64,000 bases of DNA. Origin: Dromiciops gliroides. Taxonomy: Eukaryota; Chordata; Mammalia; Microbiotheria; Microbiotheriidae. Position 1 is the first letter of the stretch, and each line of letters opens with the position of its first letter. The DNA lies in contig NC_057866.1 in the NCBI RefSeq assembly GCF_019393635.1, positions 277,458,874 through 277,522,873 on the forward strand. The letters are read 5' to 3'. Both the position numbers and the translations under genes were made by a program. Positions 1-17,140 of this stretch are shown one piece after another. Under the pieces are notes generated by a model. That model ran no database searches, was not told the DNA's origin, and worked only from the letters and a program-made list of their open reading frames with translations.

Positions 1-59
1 ACTCAGGTCCTCCTGAATTCAGGGCTGGTGCTTTATCCACTGCACCACCTAGCTGCCCC
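1..59 (-). repeat. tRNA-derived marsupial SINE (WSINE1/Mar-type), cut by window edge
   Basis: On the minus strand this is the head of the SINE: ggggcagctaggtggtgcag, followed by the start of the body. The rest lies left of the window. The head contains an A-box-like stretch (tggtgcagtgg), consistent with RNA polymerase III origin. Confidence 0.85.
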
Positions 60-702
60 GAAGAACTGTATTTCAACATAATTGCAAGCCTTTGCCATCT
101 ATATATCTAATTTTTGCATTTAAATATATGATTCTGAGGTCCCTAGTCTTCCCCAGGCTGACCAAGCAACCAAGGATGTAAAAAAAATGAAGAAGCCATG
201 ATCCAGTCTTCCCCCTTTACTTTATGCAGGCTGGGAAGGGCAGGGGACCTGGTCAGAGTCACCCAGCATGTTAGTGGGAAAACCTGGACTAGAGCTCAGA
301 TCTCCAGCTCTCCCCATGCTTTGTACCTTTGCTGATCTCAGGCACTGCCTCCCTCCTTCCCTAGCTACCTTGTGCTGTACTGTGTGTGCGTGCGTGCACA
401 TACATGTACATATGGATCTATGTTGTCTGTCCTGATAGGATATGAACTCCTTGCAAGTTGAGGTAGTTTCACTTTTGTCTGTGTCTCTAGCACCTGACAC
501 GGGTCTTGGCACAATGTCTCGCTAAACAAATTCTCATGGTTTGGTTGATTGTTGCCCATCACATGTAGAGCCTGCTCCTCTCTGAAGCCCCATTCCTGAG
601 GGAGCTGGTCCCTTTCATTGCTTATTATTGAACACAAACTCCACTGAGTTGTTTGGAATAACACACTCCCTGCCTTGTTCTCCTCCAAACTCTGACCTCT
701 AG
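60..702. other. FRG1 intron sequence with MIR and L2 relics
   Basis: No exon recognised. About 215-325 reads as a minus-strand MIR relic (ggtcagagtcacccagcatgt, then a 'gaactcaga'-like motif). About 440-552 resembles a plus-strand L2 3' end (gaactccttgcaag..., agcacctgacacggg, aacaaattctcatgg). Both are diverged. Confidence 0.5.
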
Positions 703-5309
<4,607 letters not shown>

Positions 5310-5353
5310 GGGAAACCTTCGTCGTCCCTGTCTCCTTTTCCTTGTTCTTCCCA

Positions 5354-5359
5354 AATAAA
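5354..5359 (+). terminator. FRG1: FRG1 poly(A) signal
   Basis: Canonical AATAAA 45 bases after the FRG1 stop. A GT-rich stretch (gtgttcgtgtgg, about 5404-5415) follows as a plausible downstream element, so the 3' UTR would be only about 65-85 bases. A second AATAAA near 6198 could serve a longer isoform. Confidence 0.8.
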
Positions 5360-5399
5360 ACGCTCGGCAGATGTGACTCTTTGTAAAGAAAAGTTGTTT

Positions 5400-6307
5400 C
5401 CTTTGTGTTCGTGTGGAGGCCCTCACAAGACGTGATGATCCATCAGCATCACGCCCTTGGCCACCCGATGCTGTCGGGGCCTCGATAGAGGAAGCGCCTC
5501 AGACCAAGGGGAGCCCTGAGACATCACTGGGAGAAGAGCCCACAGTCCTGGAGTTGTCCTCCTTGGGTGGGATGGATGTCTCCAGAGACCCCCCAGGCCC
5601 TGAGGCTTTCCCTCCTTGGAACTTGATCCACACTTACAAATTAGGTGGTGTGGCCTCCCCAGCTGAGAACTTAGAGCAAAACTTGATTTCAAAGCCTTTT
5701 GGGGAGAAATGGAGTCTGGATGCAGGCCACGGGAAGCGCAGATGGCAGGGTAAAGGAGCAGAAGACCCGCCCCCCAAGCCTGCAGAGTGTCTCCAGTGAA
5801 TGGGCTCCCACTCTGGAAGGGAGGCAGCTGTGCCAAGAGGCGTCTAGAACAGATGAGGTGGGCCCTGCAGGAGCAGCAGCTTCCTCCATGCAGGCCCTAG
5901 AGAGGTGTCACCCAAGTCTAGCTGGGGTCAGAGTTCACCACACCTCCCTCCTCCTGCCGGAAGGGAGTGACCGCTCACTCTGACAAGTGTCCTCCAGCTC
6001 CTGGGAAAGAACATGGCTAAGAGTGGGCAAGGCCCTGCTGATCATCTCGCTGTATTCCAGGTGGGGAGTCGAGAGTCCTGCCCAGGGGGCACTAGTGCTC
6101 TTGTGCACCCCCCCCCCATAAATGTTTCCTCTGGATTGACTTTGTGGTGTCTTTGTCACTATGGGGGACGATGTGGATATTCACGGTGGTGCCTTTGAAT
6201 AAAGGGGGTACCCCATCCCCTGGGGAACCGGCTCAGCAATCACAGGCCAGAGAGGGGCACAGAATGGTCCTGTGGCATAAGAAGCTGGATAGGACTATTC
6301 AGAGGTG
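5400..6307. other. FRG1 downstream flank, no gene seen
   Basis: Unique-looking sequence after the FRG1 poly(A) site. AATAAA occurs near 6197-6203 (tttgaataaaggggg) and could be a distal FRG1 poly(A) signal. No splice-flanked coding exon recognised on either strand. Confidence 0.4.
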
Positions 6308-6635
6308 CGCAGTCATCTCAGTTGTGTCCAACTCTTTGTGACCTCTGGGTCACACAGCTAGTAAGTGTCAAGTGTCTGAGGCCGGATTTGAACTCAGGTC
6401 CTCCTGAATCCAGGGCCGGTGCTCTATCCACTAGCCGCCCTGGGGGTTTCTTAGTAAAGACGCTGGAGTGGTTTGCCATTTCCTTCTCCAGCTCATTAGA
6501 CAGATCAGGAAACTGAGGTAGGCAATGGTTGCGTGACTTGCCCAGGGTCATATGGCTAGGAAGTGTCAGGCTGGATTTGAATTCAGGAAGACCAAGCCCA
6601 GTGCTCTGTCCACTGGGCCAGGAAGACAGGACCTG
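6308..6635 (-). repeat. Two adjacent Mar-type CORE-SINE copies
   Basis: 6308-6440 reads as gttgtgtccaactctttgtg joined directly to the gtcacacagctagtaagtg body, so this copy has an internal deletion. 6445-6635 is a second, more complete copy with ggagtggtttgccatttcct, 'aaactgaggtaggcaa' and a body ending at a degenerate head. Both are on the minus strand. Confidence 0.75.
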
Positions 6636-6679
6636 TTTCCAACTGAAGCAAGAAAACAGTCGGCCAAGTATACTATGCG

Positions 6680-6865
6680 ATGGAAATGGCCCAAGAGCCC
6701 TGGCTGCCATTTATTTAGGCGGCGCTTTGCCAGCGCTATCCCTTCAGACTCACAACCGCCCTGCGAGGGAGGTGCTGTTCTCAGCCCCATCTGTGCCAGT
6801 GGGAAAACCACTGCTCTCGCAGGTGTCAGAGGTCACATCCGAACCCTGGTCTTCCAAGTCCAGGG
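6680..6865 (-). repeat. MIR relic
   Basis: Contains the minus-strand MIR signature: 'actcacaaccgccctgcgag', 'gaggtgctgttctcagcccc', and a 'ggtcacatccgaaccctggt' body. Diverged. Confidence 0.55.
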
Positions 6866-6869
6866 TTGA

Positions 6870-8145
6870 GGTCAGGTTTTAGCAGGGACGGGTCAAGAAT
6901 TTAGGAACGACCCGCAGGACTAAGGATCCGGGAGCCCTTCAGCGCTGGCCTCCGGGCTCCAGCATGGCTCCCACACTGCTCTCGCTGCTCAGCCCGAGCT
7001 ACAGAGCAGCTGCACACACTAACCACCCTGGGGGGCCCGGGCTAAGGGCCTGGCGGTCATGGCCTTTCCAGCGGACGTGCCTCCCAAGGCCCAAAGCCCT
7101 TGTTGGGGGCCCCAGGCAGCAGCGCCAGTGGACAGGGAGCTAAGGAGTTCATTAGGTCCCTTCTCCGACACCTTCGAGCCCCGCCACCATCTCAGTCCCC
7201 TGACTGCTCTCCAGGCCCAGCTTATAAATGCTGACTGGCTGACTGGTGCGAGACTCATGGGGAGATCCTCCCCAAAGGGGCTGCCTCCTCTCTTCCTGGT
7301 CTCCTGGTCTTCCCTCCACCATTCACCACCGTCCCCAGCCGTGCCCTGCGCACCAGGGTCAGTGCCCGCCGGGCCCACGCTGCCAGTAGCACTGGCCAGC
7401 GTCGCTGAGGGGAGGTGGCCAGCCAGCTCCCCGCTCTCTGTTTATAGGATGTACCACTTGCTGCTTTGAGAGAACTGTGATAATGGCCTGCGTCCATTCT
7501 GGTGCCTCCCCGTTCTCTTGGAGTTGTCTTCCCCAGTAAGTCCCGGAGCCCCCCGTCAGGGTCCAGCAGATGCCTCCCTGCTGGAGAAGTTTCCCCTTCC
7601 ATGTTCTGTAGCTGCCCTAGCCTCCATCCAAGCTGCTGCAGCTCACCTTGAGCTGAGGTAGCCTCCTGAGTGAAGCGGTCACAGATTCCTAGTCGGCCGA
7701 GGCCGCACGCCAGGACCCAGTCCCACCGGCCAGACCCTGATCCAGACACAGCAGCTTCCACTCACCGTTCCCAATAGCACGGTTGCCCAGGTTACCCTGC
7801 CCTACACACTTCTGAGGGCAGGCAGAGGGGGCTGGGGAGCGGGACCAGGCAGAAAGGACAGCAACTTGGTCCCTACTGCTGGGCCTGCATTTGGAATCAG
7901 AGGCAGACTTTGGGCACCTTTTCTCCTGTCTATCGGAGGTGCTCAGCAGTGGGAAGGCCAGACTGGGAAATTGAGGGGCAGTCCCTACTCAGGAGGGGTC
8001 AGGCACATCCTGGTGGGGGAGGCACCACACCCGGGGGCTTCGGCTGCAGGCAAAGTGCCCGGGGCCTTGGAGTGAGCGAAACCACACAACCAAGGAGAAT
8101 GCCTTTCCTCTCATTCCACTGAGGATAAAACCATCCCTATTTCTG
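6870..8145. other. Intergenic unique sequence, no gene seen
   Basis: GC-rich spacer between FRG1 and ASAH1. Open frames up to 168 codons occur on both strands but overlap one another and show no domain, splice context or codon bias that would support a gene. Confidence 0.4.
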
Positions 8146-8149
8146 TTGC

Positions 8150-8275
8150 TCAAAACACTGGACCCCCAGATTGGGGGGACAGGACTGGGGGTTCAAATCT
8201 TGCCTCAGTGGGTCCATGGGCCAGTCCTTTCCTCTTCCTCTGAGTCTGTTTTCCCAGCTCTAAAAAAGCAAACAA
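8150..8275 (+). repeat. MIR-like SINE relic
   Basis: Resembles plus-strand MIR: 'actgggggttcaaatcttgc', 'gggccagtcctttcctcttc' and 'gtctgttttcccagctctaa'. Strongly diverged. Confidence 0.45.
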
Positions 8276-8279
8276 AACC

Positions 8280-9944
8280 AGGCTGGGTCCCCCGGGATTT
8301 GGGGCTTTCTGACCTTCCCTGCCCTTTCAGTCTCCTGGGCACCATGGGTATATGCCCCCAGGCACCATTCCCAGGAGGCTGGGCTCCCCTTGGCCATTCC
8401 CTACCAGCACTAGTGAGTCACCTGCAGAAGGGAGGAGGCCGCACCATCATCCCCTCAACCACTCCCATCATGCCCCTGGTCTAGCTTTGCCTTTGATCTC
8501 TTTCAAGGACAGGAAGACTTGTAGGACCCTTCAATCAAAGGTCCTCTCCCCGCTCTGTTTGACAAACACCTTGAGATGATTGCCCAAGCCCCGCTTCTGT
8601 GGCCCTTCCACTCCTTCATTCCACTGCTGCTGACTCTTATAACCGTGCCCCTTTCTGCCGGAGGGTCTTTGTCTAAGGAGGAAAGGGCACTTGGGAGCAA
8701 ATCCTTGTGTTGTGGCTTGTGGTAAACAGAAGAGCCACGCGGCCAGGAGTCACGAGCCAGTCAGCAGTCTGTCTCACTTCCCTCTGGGCTGCAACCAAAC
8801 AAAGGCTGTCGGTCAGTAACTCCCCCCGCCCCCATCTTTGTCTACCAAAGCAGGGAGTGATCCTTGAGCTGGGGAAGCGGCCATCCCAGCCTTTTCCCTT
8901 TGAAACACCCCTGCCCATTTCTTCATCTTCCTCTAGAGACCGCTCCCAAAGCCTCTGATGTCCAAATCTCTCCATGTCCAAAAACACAGATATTTTAATT
9001 CCCCTGGAATCCTGCTGGACTTCCTGCACGTGCTTCCCTTATTATAAAAACTCCAGAGATACAAGCCTGCGTGGGTCTTCCATACAACCGAAACACAGGG
9101 TGCCACCCATCATCACCTAAAAGGGCAGGGCTTGGGGCACACCCTGGGGACAGCTGGTTGGCTCAGGGCCCATTCTAGAACCCCCTCCACAAAAACAGCC
9201 CTTGTGTGAGAGGGAACCCACTGCCTTCAGAGGCCTCACTCCATTGATCTACCGAAGGTGACAGGCCATAGCTCATCCCCTCTCCCCCAGAGCCAGGGCC
9301 CACTGCCTTTTATCCCTTTCACCTCACCCCCACTGAAGTTGGGCACAAGCCTTCCTAAAGACCTGCTCTTCTCAGAGACCTCTTTCCTCATTAGTCTTTA
9401 GCCTGGTTCTTCATAGTGGGAGCTCCCTGAGAATCCTTTTGGGGCTTTGTGGGAAGGAGGAAGTCTCCTTAACTGGGGCCCATCCAATTTCCCCTTCCTT
9501 CCTCCAAGTACCTGGGACCATGAGTTATTTGAGGAATCCATTATTACACAAAGATGGCTCCAGCCCCCATACCTAATTTTTGGCCCAGGCCAACTTGGGA
9601 AGGGCAGCAGCCAGGATCGGGAACCCTAAGCCATCTCAGGCAGGACCCCTAGGTCAAATAGCAAAATGTTTCACTAGAGTAGAATGACCAGAGAATACCC
9701 CTCCCCATGTGCTGCGAGGGGGTGGGGGCCAGGGCTCTGAGCCAGATGGGTTGGGCCTTCTCCCTCAAAGACCGTGGGGACAAGGCCCGGGCTAATCCCA
9801 GCACTTACAAGGAGAGCTGGGTCCCCAACCACAATGACCCAGCACAGAACAATGCCCTTTCTCATCCATCAATCTTATTGGGAATTCCTTCAGACTGGCT
9901 GGACATTTAGGTTGAGATGAAGGCACTTGAGGCACAAGGCAGAG
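8280..9944. other. Intergenic unique sequence, no gene seen
   Basis: No recognisable exon, RNA gene or young repeat. Composition is mixed with short C- and G-rich tracts. Nothing further can be supported. Confidence 0.35.
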
Positions 9945-10165
9945 GAGTGGAAAAGCAGATGGAGCTCTAGCCCTGGGGTCAGGGTAGACCAAGTTCACAC
10001 CCGGCCTCAGACACTTGTTGGCGAGTCTTTTTGCCTCGTTCTCCTCATCTGTAAAATGGGAGTATTGACAGCACCTACTCCATAAGACTGGTTATGAGGA
10101 TTAAATGGAATGACATCCGCAAAGGGCTTTCCAACCTTGGAAGTGCTATATGAACGCTAGCTCTA
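9945..10165 (+). repeat. MIR SINE
   Basis: Good match to plus-strand MIR: 'ccggcctcagacacttgttg', 'ctcctcatctgtaaaatggg', 'gactggttatgaggattaaa' and 'agtgctatatgaacgctagc'. Confidence 0.8.
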
Positions 10166-10169
10166 TTAG

Positions 10170-12650
10170 GAGGAGCATTCACTTCAGCTTCGGGCGGCTG
10201 GCAATTAGCCTGATGCCTCCTTGAGGAAGCACTCTCTCCGTGACTCCAGGCTGCAGCTTTCGGCCAGCCAGCATCCAGACAAGGTTGAGGAAAGGTAGGT
10301 TGGGGTTGGGCTCCTTGTGTGTTTCCTTCCTTCCTGGCTGGATTTGGGGTCAACAGGCCTTCTTATGACCCGTGTGACCTTCAGCAAGTCCTCAACCTTC
10401 CTGGGTGAGCCAGGCCAGCAGCCCCAGGCAGAACTGCTAATTCCTGCCCTGGATTCTTCCGGCCACCCTCGGGTGAAGGCCCTCCTCACACTTACCTGAC
10501 CCATCCCTGGTCTCCTCCCAAACCAAAGGCTCGCCTCTCCTGCGCATCTTCCCAGATGGATTCCAACAAGCTCCAGTTATTCAGGTTGCTCCGGCAATCC
10601 TCAGCCTTTGCATGCAAATGTCACCAGAGCTGTGCCCCTGTGGTGTGTGTCTGACACAAGCTCTTAGTAACGTGGGTTACTTCTGCGACCATCAAAAACG
10701 AAGGTTGTGAAATTCCCAAGAACAAGCACTGCTCCCCCAAAGAGGTGTGAAGACACCAGCCTCCTTGGAGAGGTGGGAGGTCCTGGGTGTGGAGCAGGGC
10801 ATACATCTGCAGGGTTTGGGGAGGTAGTCATTGATTTTGATATTTGTCTGGTTTTCTTCTCCCCTCTTCTTCCCCTTCTCCTTTTTCTTTTAAAAAATCC
10901 ATTGTTGCGTGACCTTGGGCAAGTCACTTAACCCTCATCGCCACCCCCACCCCCCCCACGCACACAAATCCATTGTTGTATGGGAGGAGAGGGCTGGAGG
11001 CAGGGAATGGAGACAATGTAAAAATTGAGGATATAAATAAAATGTATTTTTAAAAAACAAATGTCTCATATAGAATTAATACTAGTTCACACTTAATTGT
11101 ACTGTAAAGTATGCCAAGTACTTTCCTCCCAACGTCTCTGGGTGATGAGTAGTGAAAGAGGAAAACTGAGGCTCAGAAAAGTGAAGGCGCTTGCCAATAT
11201 CACATCACACTCATTAATCAATACGCATTGATTGTTGGCTAGTGTATGACTCCATATGTAGAACGGGCATCCCCTTTCTTGCCTTGTCAATGGGCAGTGG
11301 AGGGGGGAAGGAGGGGGAAGATGTGGAAGTGAAAATAAAAATTAGACACACAGCATCGTGTATGCCAGGCTCTGCGCTGGGCACTGCAGACGCTAAGACA
11401 AAAAGGAGACCGCCCTTGTTCTCAAGGAGCTCACAATCTCCCAGGTTGTACACCCCCACGACGCATGCGCGAGGGCCAGTCCCGGGCGTTCCCCACCCCA
11501 GCTCCCAGGCCGGCCGACCCTCCAGAAAGCCGCCAGCCCCAGGGCCTGAGCTCCTAGTCAGCTGCTTTACAAAGCTCTACCACTGATGGGAGGAGAGAGA
11601 GGGGACCGGGGATCTGGAGCCGGAGGAGACCTCAGAGCCCGAGACCACTCCCCTCTTACACCTGGGGAAGCTGGGCCCAGGAAGAGGTCCCATGTGGAGG
11701 GAGCGTCCCAGGTGGGCTCTGACCCTGGGTCCGCGCACACCAGAGCCGCCGATGTTTCCTCTGGGGCTCAGCAGAAGACCAGAGTGATGTTAGTGAGCGG
11801 ATGTGGAGGAGTCAGGGAGAAGAGGCTCCCCTGCTGAGGAAACAAGCCCCCAAGGGCCAGGTCAAAGTCCCACAGAGCGCCCATGCTCGGGGGCAGAAGT
11901 CCCCGGTGCGGTGTGGCAGCTGGCTCAGGGTGCTTCAAGACAGCCACGTTCTGCCACGGGAACGCAGGCTTAATCTGGATGGAGAAATCATCCGGCTGCT
12001 GCTCCTCTGCTGGGCGTCGGGACTGGGCCTGCGGTGGGGGGGATCGGGGGCAGGGGCAGGGGAGAATCACCTCTTCGGCCTCCATCCCCCTTTCTCCTCT
12101 CCTCCGGGCGCTTGGTTTCCCCACTTGGTTGTACCTCCCTGTCCTGGTCTTGCAGCTTCCTGACCACGCTGGGTCGAATGCACTTGGCTCATTCCTCCTC
12201 GTTGGCACCAAAGGCCTTATCTGGGGTAAATAGAAGAGGCAAGGCAAGTCAGGAGGCCAAGGAGCATTTCTAAAGAGGCTTACAAGAAGGGCCACATTGT
12301 TCCTGTCCGGCTCCTGAAGCCTGCAGAGCACAGGCTGAATAAGGTTCTGCCAGGCCCGGCATCTGCCCACCATCCAAATGCCTGCCCAGCTAAGCTCATC
12401 ACACCAGAAGGCTCTTCTGTCCTCTGGCTGGGGCCATTTTGACCGCTCCTCCTCCCCCTTCCCCTCCTCCTCCAGCACCAGCCTGGTTGGGAGTCGCTGA
12501 CATGTGTGGCCCAGACCTGGGTATATTCCTTCCTGATAAGACACACCCTCCCTCCCCTTATCTACCTGTCCCTCTCAACCATCCGACTTCTTTTTATTTC
12601 CATTTGATTTTTTTTCCTCAATTACATCTTTAAGCTTTTTAATGTTCTTA
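10170..12650. other. Intergenic region with scattered repeat fragments
   Basis: 10350-10420 has a MIR-like 'gtgtgaccttcagcaagtcc'. 10905-10945 is a short SINE tail (gcgtgaccttgggcaagtca). 11365-11455 resembles an ancient L2/L3-type segment ('gctctgcgctgggcactgca', 'gttctcaaggagctcacaat'). 11455-12120 is GC-rich with CpGs but no exon I can defend. A 258-codon minus-strand open frame (11768-12544) has no recognisable domain and looks like chance openness in GC-rich DNA. Confidence 0.4.
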
Positions 12651-12654
12651 TTTT

Positions 12655-13020
12655 TATGTTGTTGAGTTCCACCAGGAGAACACTGTATATAGTAACAACA
12701 GTATTGTACGGCAATCAATTGAAAATGACTTAGCTCTTCTGGGCGATACAAAGATCCAAGACAATTCCAAAGGACTCCCTGAAACCTGCCACAAACCTCC
12801 AGAGATACCTGATGGAGTCTGATACAGATGGAAGCAGAATTTTTCTTTGCTTTTTTCGGGGTTTTTTGTCCGCATTGTCTTTCACAACATGGCTAATACG
12901 GAAATACATTCCGCATGACTGCACATGTCTAATTTATACCAAATTGCTCGCCTTGTCAAGGTGGGGGAAGGGGAGGGAGAGAATTTGGAACTCAAAAAAC
13001 AATTTTTAAGAATATTTAAA
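12655..13020 (+). repeat. Marsupial L1 3' UTR fragment
   Basis: Plus-strand copy of the L1 3' end seen inverted elsewhere in the window. Shared words include 'ccaagacaattccaaaggac', 'tctttcacaacatggctaat', 'caaattgctcgcct' and 'gagaatttggaactc'. It ends in an A-rich stretch. Diverged, so an old copy. Confidence 0.75.
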
Positions 13021-14011
13021 ATGCTTTTGCGTATAATTGGGGGGTAAATAATGTGAATTCCACACCCTCTCCCTCCTCAAAGAGGCAAGCAATTTGAAAT
13101 TGATGTCCGTGTGCTGTCGGTCAAAGCATTTCCATGTTAGCCATCCAACCATCCTGCTTCCGGAGTCCAGAGAGGGGTGGAGTCTCCATTCATGGGGGGA
13201 TGAAGGCAGGAAGCCATTGAAAGGACCAAGCATCGCAGACAGAGAGCTGGAAGGGGTCCAGAGGACACCCAGTTCAAGCTCTCATTTTTCAGATAAGGAA
13301 ACTGAGGCCCAGGGAGCTTAGGCAGGAAGCATCCGAGGTGAGATTTGAACCCAGATGCCACACCCTTTCTTCAGTACCACGGACTACTACGTTACTCATG
13401 ATCTTCTGATATTGGACCAAAGCCTGAAGTCAGCAGGATGTGTTGAAAGGTACTGACGTACCTATGCCAGTTTCTTCTACTTCTCCGCTTTTGTCCCCTT
13501 GGGTTGTACAAAGAACAAAGAGGTGACTGGCAGCCAGATAACTGTGCCTCTGGGACAAAGTAATAACCATATAATGGCCGAGATTGCATATGCCGAATGG
13601 GACTGTGGGGTGTCAGGCCAGGACGAAGAGGTGGCCAGAAGCCAGCCGGCCTTGGAAGGAGGGAACCACCGAGGAAAGAGGGATCGGGAAGGCCTGCCCC
13701 GTGCCAGGGGATCCCGGGCCTGTTCATGTGCAGGTCATGGTGAAGTCCAGACGGTCAAGCCGAGGCCACCCAGACCTTTGCCCCAAGAAAAGGACGGTGC
13801 TGGAGTGAACAGAGAATGACAGATTAAAGCTGGGGGCCTATGTTGTTCACACAGTCTCGTTTTCAGAAAATTGAATTCCCCATGTCTCGGCTGTGTGTGT
13901 CTTGGGGAGGGGATGTGGATTGACCGGGACCCTCATCCTGGGAGTTTTTTTGAGAAGGCTGATGTAGGCTCTGCCCAAGGCAATTCTCTAAGGGGCTCAT
14001 CCTTGAAAGTA
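13020..14011. other. Intergenic sequence with one MIR relic
   Basis: 13280-13360 matches minus-strand MIR ('cagataaggaaactgaggcc', 'gtgagatttgaacccagatg'). The rest is unassigned. A 106-codon frame at 13499-13819 has no domain and no splice support. Confidence 0.4.
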
Positions 14012-14289
14012 CAGTTATCCCTTCTGCATGTCAACTTTCCTACCTGCGGCATAAGAAATTAAGCGGGAATTGGGGGGATGACACCTGAAAGCCAGCAGAT
14101 GACACAGAGCGTATGACCAAATACTTAACCCAAATTCTAAAATAAGGTAATGTAAACACCCCATCAAAGAAAAAGGAAACATTCAGACTTCTTCTCTGGT
14201 GCAAAGGGAGGGCCAAAAACCTTTGCCTGGATTTTCCAGCTCTCGAGGGCGCTGTGCCCCTCAGCCCCATGATGTGGAAGGGATAACTG
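14012..14289. mobile_element. TA-flanked MITE with cagttatccctt inverted ends
   Basis: A 278-bp segment begins CAGTTATCCCTTCTGCATG and ends with the reverse complement of CAGTTATCCCTTCCACAT. The first 13 bases of the two ends are identical. The dinucleotide TA flanks both sides (14010-14011, 14290-14291), the target-site duplication of Tc1/mariner and pogo/Tigger transposons. No transposase frame fits inside, so it would be a non-autonomous copy. I cannot name the family. Confidence 0.75.
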
Positions 14290-17140
14290 TATGATGAAGG
14301 CCTCTGGGAGAGCTCTGCTGTTTCCTCTCTGGGGACCTGGGCAAGTCTCTGAGGTCCCTGTCAATGCTGGCTCTCTGATCTTCTGCATAGGTGTATCCTG
14401 CTCTCTGTAATAGAGCAGGCATCCCAGCCTCCCCTCCATAGAGCAGCCAGGGACCCTGCCTGAGGGAGAGACGGCAGGCAGCCACCCCACCCCCAACCTT
14501 GACCACCATCTCCCCTCAGACCCCGATGGGGGCAGCCCAGGACCCTGAACCCCAGAGCCCCGAGAATAGCCATGCTCTCAGCCAGTGGCTGCAGCCATCG
14601 TCCCGGGAAGCAGCCCCTGTGGAAATGCCCCCCAGCCACGGCTAATGAAGTCCTAGGAAGAAAAGTTCTGGCTGCCAGTCCTTGGCCCTGTCGAATGGTT
14701 CCATGTCAGAGGGTGACATGATTTTATTATTGGAAATGACATGGAAGAAGAGGCAGGATCATCTGCTTCGCCCCTGCTGCCCAAGGTCCAGGGCACTCTC
14801 CCCTCTGGCTGGCAGCCCTAGCCTTCCCTGGGTCTCCCCATTAGAATGGGACTTCCCAGAGAGTTTAACAAATGCTTCTTTCATTCATTTATGCCTGAAA
14901 AGGCACGGAAATCAAATTTTGGTTGACTTGACCCTGTTTTGGATGCAGATTTTGTTGGTGTGTGTGTGTGTGTGTGTGTGTGTTACTTAAAGAGACCTAT
15001 GACTATACCTTCTGTAAACCCAAGACATTGCACAGACTGAATATTTATCTCCTAATTTACCTAATTTTTGCTGGGCTTATGAGAAACCTAGCCACACCTG
15101 CTCTAGAAAATGAGCCAATCTAAGGTGGAAATTGTTTGCATGACTTACCAAATATAATGGGTAGCATATTTCAGGTCTTCTCAATGGTGGGGGAGACGGT
15201 GGAGGGAAGGAATCGAACTGAACTGAAAATAAAAAACTAAAAGAAAATAGAAAATGAGCTGGTGGCCAGAGTGGCTGCTTGCTCGGTGACAGTACTCCTT
15301 CCACTTCTGACTCAGGGATTCTGCATGGGTGTTGGTGGGGAGGTCGCCAGCCAGCCAGCCAAGAACTTCAGCTATTTTGATAGACATCTTGATAACTTAA
15401 GCTGACTTTCTTGTTGAACAAACTGATTACCCAAGTGATCACTTGCCTTCTTGTGCAGGTCACTTCTGAACTGCCTTCTCCACTGGGGTTCATTCCAACA
15501 CCGTGTTTTCTGAAATAGGTCATTCTTCTCCAGCCTGCATCCTGGCCTGGCCCAGCCAGATTCCAAAGGTCTCTTCCCTTCCCCTGGCTTCCAGGGTCTC
15601 CACACCTTCTTCACATTTCCAGGGCAATCAGTAATAACAGGTGCACGAGAAGACCTGCTCAAGGCTTTCTGAAAGCTACCAGTTGAGGGTGGTAATTGTA
15701 AAGTATCCCAGTCAACACGGCAAACAGAAGAAAAAGCCAGGTGCACCTTTATGGAAATCAGGGTTTGAGCCCAACAGAATGCTTCCATCTGCCCCAACTC
15801 ATGTGTCTGTGACCAGTGGCTCATCTGGAGGCCAGGGGACTCAGAGCTGTCTCACCAAAGAGGAGGCTGGGCATCCTTCTCTCACAATGCAAGGCCGAGA
15901 GATGCCCATGCCGGCCAGGTGCATTAGTGCCTCTCGGACAGCTCTAGGATCATGAAGCCATTTCTTTCCAGCTTCTGTGGACTTGGGTTCAGGCCAAACT
16001 GTCACAGCTGGACTTGTCTGTCCAATCCAGGCCTGATGGCACACACGTGTGCGTGTGGGTACAAGCATGAGCGCACCTGTGTGTGTGCTGGTGTGTGAAT
16101 GAGTCATGTGACACAGAAGTAGATTTTTCAAACGTTCCCATGGTCAGAATTCCTCTATAGAGAAAGCAGCTAATGGAAAGGGAAGAACTTCCCCTCCTCA
16201 ACACACGCCAGTGGTTATCCTAGATAAGAAATAGCTGTGGCTAAAATGTAGTTTTTGGAGAAAAGAAAAGAGAGTTTTGCTGAAAGAACGGAAACTTCCT
16301 CATCCCTTCCGATGTATTTGTTTTCCCTTCCAGGTTCCCTCTTGTCCAAACCGACCACAAGGCCAGTCCAGCATTCCGACAAGTTCACTCAGTCATTCCT
16401 GGGCTCTTGCCCTTGGCCTTCCCCTCCTCCACACCCTCCTCCTCTTCTTCCTTCTCTTCCTCCCATTCCCCTCTCCCTCCTGTTCCCCTTTCCCTTCTTC
16501 CTCCTCTTCTCTCTCGCTCACCCTGTCTAGCCCCTAGACTGGCACCCAGTGGATATTCAGTGGTTTTTAGTCTATCAAAGGAAGGGTTGATTGTCCCCAG
16601 CTTCTGGATCTGACTCATTCCCTGATCCTTAGCATGGGAGGGGGAAGGCTGCTGTTGGCTATCTGAGATTAATGTGCACCATCACCAAAGATAACTAAGG
16701 ACATTGTCTGACAAAACTGGACTGCTCGGGCCTCAGCTGCCTTTTTCCAGTAGCAGTGGGCCCAAGGAACCTTGACTGGGCTGAGCCTGTGGTCCAGACT
16801 TCTCCTTTGCCCTGTTCCTGTGCCCTCTTCCCTTCTCGCCAACTCTCCCCTGCCCCACCCCCACCACAGCTCTTGGGGATCACATTCTGTTTCGTAAGAC
16901 TTTGTGCCCAGTGCCATCTTGGCTCACATCAGGTGCTCAACGCTTGTGTGTGGAGCTGAATCTTGAAGGCACACAGCCCAGCACACAGCCTGTGACTTTG
17001 GGGGAGTCTTCAAAATCAGCTGAGGAGGAAGTAGTGAGGGGGTACATGCCATCACATGCCTCTTCCCTCACCCCCAATAATCTTTCCTCCCACCTCCCCA
17101 ATCACAGACAGCATCCAGGGCAAGGGGCACTCCTGAATCT
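14290..17140. other. Intergenic region with simple repeats and an L1-tail fragment
   Basis: 14957-14983 is a (TG)n run of about 13 units. 15110-15250 resembles an L1 or L1-like 3' tail (gcatgacttaccaaatataa, gtcttctcaatggtggggga). 16040-16105 is an interrupted GT tract. 16420-16530 is pyrimidine-rich. No gene is recognised. Confidence 0.45.

Noticed and set aside
11768..12544. 258-codon minus-strand open frame in the spacer
   Set aside because: No domain, no conserved motif, Pro/Arg-rich composition, and overlapping frames on the other strand. Chance openness in GC-rich DNA is the simpler reading.
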